Positions 38,601 through 44,833 of a DNA stretch of 64,000 nt are shown piece by piece. The notes under the pieces are model-generated. The model saw only the letters and a list, made by a program, of their open reading frames with translations. It had not been told where the DNA came from and did not search any database. Each line of letters begins with the position of its first letter. Position 1 is the first letter of the stretch. A program made the translations under genes and the position numbers. This stretch comes from Ancylomarina euxina (GTDB taxonomy: Bacteria; Bacteroidota; Bacteroidia; Bacteroidales; Marinifilaceae): contig NZ_QQWG01000002.1 of the NCBI RefSeq assembly GCF_003863355.1, positions 310,001-374,000 on the forward strand, read 5' to 3'.

Positions 38601-39693
38601 TATTAGGTATGTTTATTATAAATTCAGATTGATTATCCTTTATAGATTCAAAACCTTCAAAACTGTAGCCTATTGTTGTAAACCAATTTTTGACATCAGA
38701 AGTTAGGTTTGAAATTAATGATTGCTTGCTATCACCTTTTGTAGTAATAATTTGATTAATTTGATTAACTGTGTCGTTTAGTATGTCTACCTTTTTATGA
38801 ATAACATTTACTTCATTTAGTATATGAAAGTCATTATTCATGAGAGTAATTATTTCGGGGCGAAGCTTTTCTGAAAGTTTATCTTCTATATCAACTGAAT
38901 TTAATATAGTTTGTAGTAGGTTATTAGTTAGTAGTCGTTTGGATTTATCTTTTGTAGTTGATTTTTCTATTACTGTGTTTAGAATATAACCCAATAGTAG
39001 GTTCTCCGAAATTTCTTCATTGCATTTTAATTCTTCTGATGAAAGGATATCTCTTATCTCTTTGAGTAGTTTCAATACCGCTTTTTCAGTATCATTTTCT
39101 CCTGAAAATTCCCATCGCAATGCTTTTAAAAAATCTGTAAAATCTGAATTAAGAAGTTCTTGTGAAAAATCAGAAACTTTTTTTTTCGCTTGTTCAATTT
39201 TTATATGATCTGTTTCTCTAGCTAGATATTTATTCAGATTACTATTTGAGAATTCATTTAATATTTTTCTTGTTTCATCAATAAATTCATCTGGAGAAAA
39301 ATTTCCTTTTTGTTGATTATTATACCATTTCTTTAGGGATTTTCCAGCTTTGGGTCTAAAAAAAGCGTTGGTTTCGAAATGAAATAAACAATTCCCATTT
39401 TCTTTATATTTTAGGAATAAATAGAAGAAATTAAGTAGTGAGGATTTTATTTCAGGGCTATTTAATCCAAATCCTTCTGCATAGCATTTTACTTGATGTA
39501 ATGCGTATGTGTTTGTTTTAGGATTGTGTTCGAAAATATCATCTTCTAGTTCACAATATATATTATTGTCTTTACCTTCAATATAATTAACTAACCAAAG
39601 TTTAATTGTTACTAAATATTGATAATAAAAGCCCCTATTAGTTGCAATTGCGTCTGTATTTCTCTTAAATACATGAAATTCTGTTTTTGCCAT
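35608..39693 (-). CDS. Cap4-like nuclease - NACHT NTPase - pentapeptide - WD40 protein (putative antiphage NLR)
   Basis: This 1361-residue protein has at its N-terminus (about 15-130) a DUF4297/Cap4-type PD-(D/E)xK nuclease pattern: RGFYYQYL at 20-27, ELEDDI with D51/D52, and HQVK with K69. A NACHT STAND NTPase follows, with Walker A LGEFGTGKTWF near 503-510 and Walker B LLLIFDGFDEMAD near 584-594, then a helical region. Pentapeptide-like repeats lie near 980-1028 (FKGTKFSNSDLSRGNF, ADFSNSNLTDF), and the last about 330 residues form a WD40/YVTN-like propeller. Family knowledge: Cap4 nucleases are effectors in CBASS and Avs3, and NACHT proteins include bacterial antiphage sensors. The inferred role is phage sensing by the C-terminus and DNA degradation by the N-terminus. 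It stands alone at the attR end as cargo. Confidence 0.8.
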   Translation of the reverse strand: MAKTEFHVFKRNTDAIATNRGFYYQYLVTIKLWLVNYIEGKDNNIYCELEDDIFEHNPKTNTYALHQVKCYAEGFGLNSPEIKSSLLNFFYLFLKYKENGNCLFHFETNAFFRPKAGKSLKKWYNNQQKGNFSPDEFIDETRKILNEFSNSNLNKYLARETDHIKIEQAKKKVSDFSQELLNSDFTDFLKALRWEFSGENDTEKAVLKLLKEIRDILSSEELKCNEEISENLLLGYILNTVIEKSTTKDKSKRLLTNNLLQTILNSVDIEDKLSEKLRPEIITLMNNDFHILNEVNVIHKKVDILNDTVNQINQIITTKGDSKQSLISNLTSDVKNWFTTIGYSFEGFESIKDNQSEFIINIPNRRGYDRILILCVAEPIDITHFEKLRQDLEKQKCDEGWAITFKRIDKSVRKKAGNCEHKNIFCYTIDELLDESINFTGYFDWLEDEVKSTKIDTNFIPLYCKKEVFDNEKKLKLDTNEYPIDKYIDQWIDDPAKKHISVLGEFGTGKTWFTIHYAWKKLQQYKSAKHKGINRPRIPIVIPLRDFAKAVNIESVFSEFFFKKYDSPIPTYNAFVELNKMGKLLLIFDGFDEMADKVDTQKMINNFWELARTITENSKVILTCRNEHFPEAKKGRELLNAELNASTQHLIAETPQFEVLELLKFNEKQIKKLLSFYTNSKTIKKIMKNKALLELASRPIMTELILESLKDIEEGKAIDISRVYLYAIKQKFTKDIKEERTFTSIPDKLYFMCELAWEMLSTDKMSINYRLFPDRIRELFNESVKEQKDIDHWQYDMMGQTMLIRNDEGDYKPAHRSFLEFFVAYKFAAELGILDDDFTKLARNTSSNEKNQISNTLKWSEYFKKSNANPLSNFKKIELCELKETFGKKLISKALLDLVKNMISINSVQTNQKLNDIITECKNKKFSEIGYIATNIIIMLVENNADYFADKDLSNLNIPDFNIPQKEHDSSWNVDDYKYGIFKGTKFSNSDLSRGNFGSPYSYNNKITSNHIEADFSNSNLTDFNFHKLHIKCIDISNGVIALGSPHGITILDQTNMSVIRRINADGWHVKFSPNGKYFAHSSFGYLCIRDAENFELIINHKLSEQINPKAQEDGRNFWTGEFIFSNDSKIIHLGCNNAIVYSYDIEKKEEINSLMTFEGAYGISLSHDENYLSCSEFNAYSIWDLRNNNRIKHEYITKKNNLDKHKVKFHPQNNIFIVTNKNRIRFYDILKSEFTFEKEVTGIRNFCFSKDGKIIYAQSSSEVYKIDFEKKEIIKTYHIELLKIKGDRVQERIMNIYLNEDELNLYIITEHQIALFNFDNEIIIDTYQLMPDQTGTIFSGSKGFDRQFAIQLKRNGAIID

Positions 39694-39788
39694 GAGTTAG
39701 TTAATCGTTTGGTATATTATTTGATGTATAAGCAGCTCAAAATTTGATGAATAACGAATTTTTATAAATGTTAGTTATTTTGTTTTTC

Positions 39789-40469
39789 TTAAAAGAACTT
39801 CTTAATTGCCCCAAGGACTGTGAAAACATTTAGAATTGAAGATTTTTGCACTTCATTCTCGTCAAATTCATTTGTATTGATAGGAACAAGTCTATAGTTG
39901 TCCTCATTATTTGATTTTCTGATGATTTTAATTGTCCGTATATGATCCGTAACAACCGCATAAATCTCACCAAAAAGAACATTTTCTTCCCAATTAGTTA
40001 ATTCCTTAAGAGCTATTATATCCCCATGGTTTATTTTTTCAGCCATAGAATTCCCTGTTACATTACACCATAGCTGAGCATCTTTGAAAGGAGCAAAAAC
40101 TATGTTGTGATCAGGAAGTAAGGTTTGATTATTAAAGATTGCATTAAAACCACCAGAAAAATCAACATCGTAATAGGGTACTCCTAATCCAGATTCAGGA
40201 CTTACACAAGGGGTTAATTCGTTAATGACTTTTTCTTCGCCACTTAACAACATTTCGCCCTTTCCAGTTAATAACCATACAAGATTAATATTAGGGAATG
40301 TTGATGAAATTTTAGCTAAAACATCACTGCCGACTTCACTTTTTAAACTTTGACTTCGAAAGTTTGAAGCAGAAACATTAAGTTTTTCAAAGAATAGTTT
40401 CTTTGTAATTTGTTGTTCCTCAGCAAACTCTAGTATTCTTCCTTTTATAGGTGCTAAAATTTTATCCAT
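39789..40469 (-). CDS. LexA/CI-like phage repressor (HTH + S24 peptidase)
   Basis: This 226-residue protein has an N-terminal helix-turn-helix (about residues 8-65, QQITKKLFFEKLNVSASNFR then NINLVWLLTGKGEML). The C-terminal S24 peptidase domain has the catalytic Ser in NVTGNSMAEKINHGD and the Lys in the YAVVTDHIRTIKII region. DFSGGFN at about 104-110 is the likely self-cleavage zone. Family knowledge says such repressors maintain lysogeny and are cleaved upon RecA activation. It is transcribed away from the early genes at 40537, the classic divergent switch. It is 95 bases upstream of the NACHT gene, which may share its transcript. Confidence 0.88.
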   Translation of the reverse strand: MDKILAPIKGRILEFAEEQQITKKLFFEKLNVSASNFRSQSLKSEVGSDVLAKISSTFPNINLVWLLTGKGEMLLSGEEKVINELTPCVSPESGLGVPYYDVDFSGGFNAIFNNQTLLPDHNIVFAPFKDAQLWCNVTGNSMAEKINHGDIIALKELTNWEENVLFGEIYAVVTDHIRTIKIIRKSNNEDNYRLVPINTNEFDENEVQKSSILNVFTVLGAIKKFF

Positions 40470-40474
40470 ACAGC

Positions 40475-40506
40475 TTTGAAGTGATGAAATTTTGTCGTTA
40501 TATTTG
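40475..40506 (+). promoter_or_regulatory. Early promoter and operator region of the element
   Basis: TTTG (40475-40478), 20 bases, then TATATTTG (40499-40506) is a near-perfect Bacteroidota promoter for the early genes starting at 40537. Just downstream, the direct repeat AATAATC occurs at 40511-40517 and 40522-40528 and may be a repressor operator. On the minus strand TATCTTTG at 40527-40534 is a -7 candidate, but it would start transcription over the repressor leader only if a weak -33 is used. Confidence 0.6.
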
Positions 40507-40536
40507 TGTCAATAATCAATCAATAATCTCAAAGAT

Positions 40537-40737
40537 ATGAAAAATACGGAAATAGAGTTAACAAAACGTGCATTAGCTCCAATTATGAGAGCAATGGCAG
40601 TGGGCGACACTGAAAATTATCCCAAATCGCAATATCGATCTATAAGCGTAACAGCAAGCAACCTAACCATAGAAGAGGGTAAAAAATTCTCAAAGCGAAC
40701 CACAGGTAACATCGTAGAAGTTAAACGTATAAAGTAA
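40537..40737 (+). CDS. Small hypothetical early protein, 66 residues
   Basis: This is the first gene right of the repressor, opposite in direction. It starts MKNTEIELTKRALAPIM and ends in a basic tail. It has no membrane segment and no recognisable domain. Position suggests a Cro-like or excision-related role, but no HTH is obvious. It is preceded by a strong promoter and followed 21 bases later by an HTH protein gene. Confidence 0.6.
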   Translation: MKNTEIELTKRALAPIMRAMAVGDTENYPKSQYRSISVTASNLTIEEGKKFSKRTTGNIVEVKRIK

Positions 40738-40758
40738 CCTCCACAATAACTATAAGAT

Positions 40759-41076
40759 ATGAGTTTAGAATTACAAGAAGAGTTTGTGCAGGTTCGCCGC
40801 GTTGACCTATCGGCTTTGATTAGTGAGTTTAGAGAACTAAAAGAAAAAATTGAGGCCAATACATTAGATTATCAACTTGACCAATTATGTGGTACGAGTC
40901 GCATGGTAAGTTCACCCGTTGTGTGTAAAATTCTTGGTTGGAGTCGCTCCACCTTTAATCGTCGCTTGGTTGACGAATTTAACCCAATACCTATGACTAA
41001 AGATGGTCGAGACTGGGTAATGAGTAGAGAGGTTTTTACCAAATACTATAACGAAACATATAATCCACAAAACTAA
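40759..41076 (+). CDS. Helix-turn-helix DNA-binding protein (excisionase-like)
   Basis: This 105-residue protein has an N-terminal coiled-coil-like stretch (ISEFRELKEKIEANTL). The C-terminal winged-helix/MerR-type pattern VVCKILGWSRSTFNRRLVDEF then WVMSREVFTKYYNE is typical of Bacteroidota excisionase-like DNA-binding proteins. It is the second early gene, so it may control excision or early transcription. Confidence 0.65.
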   Translation: MSLELQEEFVQVRRVDLSALISEFRELKEKIEANTLDYQLDQLCGTSRMVSSPVVCKILGWSRSTFNRRLVDEFNPIPMTKDGRDWVMSREVFTKYYNETYNPQN

Positions 41077-41104
41077 AATCCCTTCCCCTTTAACCACAGA
41101 CCCA

Positions 41105-41254
41105 ATGAAAAAAGCTTTAAGAATCCTATTTCTAGTCATGGCACTAGGAACATTAATAGCGGTTTTATCTGGTGCTTATTGGCATCTTATTTCTTTAGCG
41201 ATTTATCTTTTTTTGCAATCGCTTTGTGTTACTCCTAAACAAGTTAAAGCATGA
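41105..41254 (+). CDS. Small membrane protein, 49 residues
   Basis: ATG at 41105 to TGA at 41252-41254. The protein starts MKKALRILFLVMALGTLI and has two hydrophobic stretches separated by a short turn (SGAYWH). The next gene starts inside its stop (ATGA overlap), which supports real translation. No family is recognised. Confidence 0.55.
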   Translation: MKKALRILFLVMALGTLIAVLSGAYWHLISLAIYLFLQSLCVTPKQVKA

Positions 41255-41418
41255 CACGAACTATTAAGAAAATAGGAGCTCATCCTAATCTAATCACAGC
41301 AATAGGCTTTGTGTCCTTAATCGTATTTATTCGAGCCATCATGATAACCGATGTTTTGACAGCTGTTTTAATTCTAATGTTAACGGCGGTTCTATTTGCT
41401 GTTATAAAAACAAAATAA
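41251..41418 (+). CDS. Small membrane protein, 55 residues
   Basis: It starts at the ATG overlapping the previous stop (ATGA) and ends at TAA 41416-41418. After a basic start MTRTIKKIGAHPN come two hydrophobic segments (LITAIGFVSLIVFIRAIM and VLTAVLILMLTAVLFAVI). It is coupled to the preceding gene, with the DUF3850 gene starting 5 bases later. Confidence 0.55.
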   Translation: MTRTIKKIGAHPNLITAIGFVSLIVFIRAIMITDVLTAVLILMLTAVLFAVIKTK

Positions 41419-41423
41419 CCTTC

Positions 41424-41684
41424 ATGACTCATAAATTAAAGATATACCCAGAATATTTCGTGGAGGTACTACTTGGAACCAAGCCTTTTGAAGTCCGCAA
41501 AAATGATCGTGATTTTAAAATAGGTGATACTTTGCATTTACTAGAATACTGCCCAGATAAAAAAGAATTTACAGGTGATTCATGCGCCCGAAAAGTAAGC
41601 TATGTTCTAAAGGGTGGAAGCTTTGGAGTTGAAAAAAGCTATGTCATTTTAGGCTTACAAAATGAACTCTTAGAAAAGCTTTGA
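41424..41684 (+). CDS. DUF3850 protein (ASCH-like RNA-binding fold)
   Basis: This 86-residue protein has the DUF3850 pattern: LKIYPEYFVEVLLGTKPFEVRKNDRDFKIGD in outline, with PFEVRKNDRDF as the core, then LLEYCP and YVILGL at the end. DUF3850 is related to the PUA/ASCH superfamily and common in phages and plasmids of Bacteroidota and Firmicutes. A role in RNA or nucleotide recognition is inferred, not shown. A terminator follows at 41743. Confidence 0.8.
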   Translation: MTHKLKIYPEYFVEVLLGTKPFEVRKNDRDFKIGDTLHLLEYCPDKKEFTGDSCARKVSYVLKGGSFGVEKSYVILGLQNELLEKL

Positions 41685-41731
41685 ATCCCTTATTGTATAT
41701 GTGATTTAGGATAAAACACGCAAATGAAAAG

Positions 41732-42839
41732 GTAACGAATACACAGGTTTTTAAAAGCCTGTTTTTTTTAAAATTGCTTCCCAAAGCAAAGAAAAACGCA
41801 CGTCTTTCTGTAACGCATACACCGATATTTTAAGACAATTAACTCACCATATTTTCACAACTACAAACATTGATAGACGGGATTAACATAGAATTAGTGG
41901 GGTTTGATTGTAGGCTTTGGGAGAATAGGCCAGAACTTAAATTTCAGGTTTTAAAAGAGTGCGATTCTAACATAGCACTAGGGAGTAAAAGAGCCTATTT
42001 TAATGGATTGTCTTTTGTTATCGAGCCTAAAGGTATAGCAAGAGTAAAAGGCTCAATACATCGATTTTTTAATAATGGTTCTCATAATGCTGATAGATTC
42101 ACCTTTGAAAACTTTACAATTGCCGTAAACGATTTATTAGCTTTCGGAATCAATCCAGAAACAGCAATCTTAAGAAGCTTTGAAATAGGTCTAAACCTAG
42201 ATACAACCACCTGCAAAATTGATAATAAAACCTTTCTTGAAAGTATTCTTTATTGTAAAGGGGCTAAGCGTTCCGACATGGAAATACATGAAAAGCTAGG
42301 TTATGGCTATGTTTTTAAAACCACAAACGCAAAATATAAGTTTTACGACAAGTCAATTCAGTCAGACATTCAAAATGCTGAATTATTGAGAATTGAAACA
42401 AAGTTCACCCGCATGAGAGCCGTTGAAAATTACGGCTTAAGAACCCTTTCTGACCTATTAGATAAAGAAAAGCTCAGCAAATTGATTGTCGACAAATACT
42501 TAAAACCTATCGATGAAACAATCTTTTTTGAATGGGAGCAAATTAAAACGACTCGTAAAATTCCCACTAAGTACAAAAGCAAGTTTAAAGACCTTCGTAA
42601 TCCTGATTGGTGGATTAAGGACGAAAGGAGCCGAATTGATAGACATCGCAATAAATTACTACTTGAAAAGCTTGTAACCCTCTACGCAAAAAGAAATATA
42701 AAAAACATTCTCAAAGATCTTATTTCATTGGAGCTGCAAGCTTTTACACGCAATAAAAACTGTTACGAATACACCGAGTTTGAAAGCTTGAATAATTGGA
42801 ATAAATCAGATAACGCAAAAAAAAGTGTAACGAATGCAC
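41732..42839 (+). repeat. Four dispersed 13-mers GTWACGMATRCAC (possible iterons)
   Basis: GTAACGAATACAC (41732-41744), GTAACGCATACAC (41810-41822), GTTACGAATACAC (42762-42774) and GTAACGAATGCAC (42827-42839) all lie in the same direction. Two precede the candidate replication gene (78 bases apart) and two lie within its 3' half (65 apart). They could be initiator-binding iterons, but this is untested. Confidence 0.4.
41743..41769 (+). terminator. Terminator between early genes and the replication gene
   Basis: ACAGG and CCTGT frame a T/A-rich stem (ACAGGTTTTTAAAAGCCTGT) followed by a run of T. Confidence 0.6.
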
Positions 42840-43258
42840 AACGTATAGTAGGGTGCGATTTACACGACCAAAGGGAGGGAAAGAAAAAGAAAAAATACTG
42901 TTTGATATGTGGAAAGGAAATAACAGGACAAAAAACAGATTCCAAATATTGTAACGATCAAAGAAAATGCAGAGACAAGGCCTATAACCTGAAGGTTTCA
43001 GAAACCCGAAAGAAAAAGAAGAGCGACAAGGAAAAAGAAATAATAAAACTCATCGAGAAGATTGGAGACAAGCTAAGCCTAACAAGAACCACCAACCCCA
43101 ATAGAAAAAAGACCAAAGGAGTGAAGACCCGAAAGACCTCTATAATCGTAACAATAAACGGTAAAAGAAAATATTACCATGGTTCACAGGCTCGATTCTT
43201 TCTAAACGAATTTGATAAGAAAACAGATAAACCCAATAAACACCCAAAGCCCGAATAA
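41870..43258 (+). CDS. Candidate replication initiator with C-terminal zinc ribbon
   Basis: This 462-residue protein starts with TTG at 41870 (next residues IDGINIELVGFDC). The N-terminal part resembles gene II/X-type phage or plasmid replication proteins: INPETAILRSFEIGLNLD, YGYVFKTTNAKYKFYDKSI, LLRIETKFTRMRAVENYG, TLSDLLDKEKL. I could not pin down the HUH and Tyr motifs by eye. The C-terminal part has KYCLICGKEITG followed by KYCNDQRKCRDKA, a four-Cys zinc ribbon, then a Lys-rich tail. Position after a terminator and iteron-like repeats supports replication. It starts the second early transcript with three or more genes behind it. Confidence 0.55.
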   Translation: MIDGINIELVGFDCRLWENRPELKFQVLKECDSNIALGSKRAYFNGLSFVIEPKGIARVKGSIHRFFNNGSHNADRFTFENFTIAVNDLLAFGINPETAILRSFEIGLNLDTTTCKIDNKTFLESILYCKGAKRSDMEIHEKLGYGYVFKTTNAKYKFYDKSIQSDIQNAELLRIETKFTRMRAVENYGLRTLSDLLDKEKLSKLIVDKYLKPIDETIFFEWEQIKTTRKIPTKYKSKFKDLRNPDWWIKDERSRIDRHRNKLLLEKLVTLYAKRNIKNILKDLISLELQAFTRNKNCYEYTEFESLNNWNKSDNAKKSVTNAQRIVGCDLHDQREGKKKKKYCLICGKEITGQKTDSKYCNDQRKCRDKAYNLKVSETRKKKKSDKEKEIIKLIEKIGDKLSLTRTTNPNRKKTKGVKTRKTSIIVTINGKRKYYHGSQARFFLNEFDKKTDKPNKHPKPE

Positions 43259-43467
43259 TGGAACAAATTGTATTAGACGTATTGGAAGGGTTAACCAATA
43301 AAAAGAGGATAGCAGGCCAAAGCCCTGATTTTGTTCTCGACAATGAATTTAAGGCCGAAATAACCCAAATCATAAAAGAGGTCTTAAGAAAGCTCTGGAA
43401 AGAAAAACGAATCAAGTTAGGGCGAACAATCAACAACAATTTTATAGAACTATTAGAAAAGGTTTAA
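43258..43467 (+). CDS. Small hypothetical protein, 69 residues
   Basis: It starts on the last base of the replication gene's stop codon (TAATGG) and is thus coupled to it. The sequence (MEQIVLDVLEGLTNKKRI to NNNFIELLEKV) is helical, basic and soluble. No family is recognised. Confidence 0.5.
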   Translation: MEQIVLDVLEGLTNKKRIAGQSPDFVLDNEFKAEITQIIKEVLRKLWKEKRIKLGRTINNNFIELLEKV

Positions 43468-43468
43468 G

Positions 43469-43660
43469 ATGGAATATAGAACAATGAGTAAAAAAGAACT
43501 TGCAGCGGAGTTGGATATCCATCCGTCAACATTAACCCGTCGAATGGAAAAATGTTTAAAGCCTGAATTTATGAAGCACATTAAAGATAAATCTCTCCTT
43601 TTTGAAAATGAAGTCAAGCACATTCATGAAGGCATAACAGGAATTAATAAAAAATGGTGA
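43469..43660 (+). CDS. Small HTH protein, 63 residues
   Basis: It starts 1 base after the preceding stop. SKKELAAELDIHPSTLTRRM (residues 7-26) is a clean helix-turn-helix. The protein is too small for more than DNA binding, so a regulator or excisionase-type role is inferred. Confidence 0.6.
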   Translation: MEYRTMSKKELAAELDIHPSTLTRRMEKCLKPEFMKHIKDKSLLFENEVKHIHEGITGINKKW

Positions 43661-43697
43661 AAGGTTCAAAAGTAAGGTATAGTCTAAACTGAACCTT
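43661..43697. repeat. 8-bp inverted repeat upstream of the serine recombinase
   Basis: AAGGTTCA (43661-43668) and TGAACCTT (43690-43697) are separated by 21 bases and lie 73 bases before the recombinase start. There is no T run, so it is not a standard terminator. It may be a binding site for the recombinase or a regulator. Confidence 0.4.
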
Positions 43698-43769
43698 AAA
43701 CAAAAATGGATATTGGACCAGGTTAATACAAGGTAAATCGATTCTGACCCCACTTTAAAAATAAACCCA

Positions 43770-44390
43770 ATGAGCGAAGAAAATACAAACGTCAAGAAAG
43801 CAACATACGTTAGGGCATCAACCGAAGAGCAGAACACAGAAAGGCAAGAACAGATAATACAGGGCAAAGGCTATGTCGAAAAAATAAGTGGTCGTATTGC
43901 CTTTGGTGAACGAAAGCAAGGGGCAAGGCTTTTAAGAGATGTAGCCAATAAAGAGATAAACTATGTAATTGTTGAAGATGTAAGTCGATTAGGTAGGAAT
44001 GCGCTTGATATTCTAACAACGATACAAACTTTGAAAAAACAAGGTTGTACAATAGAGATTTTAAGATATAGCCTTGTAAGCATCGTAAACGGTAAAGCCA
44101 ATTTCATATTTGATTTAATAACCTCAATTCTGGCTTCTCTTGCAGAAATGGAATATGAAAGTAATCGAGAAGCCCAAAGGCAAGGTATTGCAGTTGCAAA
44201 AGCAAAAGGCATTTATCAAGAACATGCAGGGAAAGGAAAAATGACAACTGAGCAATTTTTAGAACAACATGCAGATATTATCGAATTATTAGAAGATGGA
44301 AAATCGATAATGAAAATTGTAGCTCTTGTGAAAAAATCTAAAAGCACCGTTCAGCGAGTGAAAACATTTATAAAAAATACAAAACACTAA
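43770..44390 (+). CDS. Serine recombinase (resolvase/invertase family)
   Basis: The 206-residue protein has the N-terminal catalytic domain with ATYVRASTEEQNTERQ (active-site Ser in the RAST motif, preceding Arg). VEDVSRLGRNALDIL (the conserved SRLGR) and the E-helix region (ILASLAEMEYESNREAQRQG) follow. The C-terminal HTH is around IVALVKKSKSTVQRVK. This is the size of Hin/Gin/Tn3-resolvase-type enzymes, which invert or resolve DNA. Since a tyrosine integrase handles integration, this enzyme more likely acts on an internal site; a gix-like sequence lies 230 bases downstream, next to the appendage gene. Confidence 0.9.
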   Translation: MSEENTNVKKATYVRASTEEQNTERQEQIIQGKGYVEKISGRIAFGERKQGARLLRDVANKEINYVIVEDVSRLGRNALDILTTIQTLKKQGCTIEILRYSLVSIVNGKANFIFDLITSILASLAEMEYESNREAQRQGIAVAKAKGIYQEHAGKGKMTTEQFLEQHADIIELLEDGKSIMKIVALVKKSKSTVQRVKTFIKNTKH

Positions 44391-44397
44391 ATATAAA

Positions 44398-44574
44398 ATG
44401 AAAGTTACACCAATTACAAAATACTGGCTCCTCTTAATTAGATTTCATTATAAAGATGATGGTTTAAAAATGTTTTCAAGGTTTCTTGAAATCTTGAGAT
44501 TTTTTAAAAACAAAAATTATTCTGAAAAAGAACTGAGATTTTTTATTTCTGCATTTCGATTATTAAAAAGGTAA
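44398..44574 (+). CDS. Small hypothetical protein, 58 residues
   Basis: ATG at 44398, 7 bases after the recombinase stop, to TAA at 44572-44574. It is basic and aromatic-rich (WLLLIRFHYKDDGLKMFSRF then FFISAFRLLKR). No domain is recognised; it is probably the last gene of this transcript. Support is its spacing and frame only. Confidence 0.45.
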   Translation: MKVTPITKYWLLLIRFHYKDDGLKMFSRFLEILRFFKNKNYSEKELRFFISAFRLLKR

Positions 44575-44617
44575 TGAAAAACCACAAACGCTGTATTTAT
44601 TTTAGGGTGTCGCGATG

Positions 44618-44664
44618 AATATAGCAAAACGAGGTGTTTTGCTAGTGATTGCTATATTTTTTTA
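44618..44664 (+). promoter_or_regulatory. Two mutually exclusive hairpins with T run; inner core resembles a gix-type crossover site
   Basis: AATATAGCAA (44618-44627) can pair with TTGCTATATT (44649-44658), followed by a T run (terminator form). AGCAAAAC (44623-44630) can instead pair with GTTTTGCT (44636-44643). The core CAAAACGAGGTGTTTTGCTA also resembles the Gin site core as I remember it (AAACC-GA-GGTTTTGGATA). It could be a terminator, an attenuator-like switch or a recombination site. The remaining gap 44575-44833 has no clear gene. Confidence 0.5.
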
Positions 44665-44800
44665 ACGGCACACTCTAAAAAGAATACAATCGATCAAAAA
44701 AATGTAATCTCATGCACATAGATGTCTTGATAATAAAAAACCTTGTTTCGGGTTCTGGAAATTCTGATGAGTGGGAACCAGAGAAAAAAGAAGAATAAAA

Positions 44801-44825
44801 AAAGGAAGCTTATAAAACTTCCTTT
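44801..44825 (-). terminator. Terminator of the late (structural) operon
   Basis: AAAGGAAG pairs with CTTCCTTT. On the minus strand it is followed by a long T run, 9 bases after the stop of the appendage gene. Confidence 0.75.
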
Positions 44826-44833
44826 CCTTGTAT

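Noticed and set aside
41105-44574. Conjugative or mobilisable element instead of phage
   Set aside because: No relaxase with visible HUH motifs plus coupling protein, and no tra/VirB4-type ATPase, was seen; lysis, repressor and appendage genes favour a phage.
44712-44798. 28-codon open frame with acidic tail before the late terminator
   Set aside because: It is very short, no ribosome-binding context stands out, and it lies in the gap after a terminator-like hairpin; it cannot be supported as a gene.
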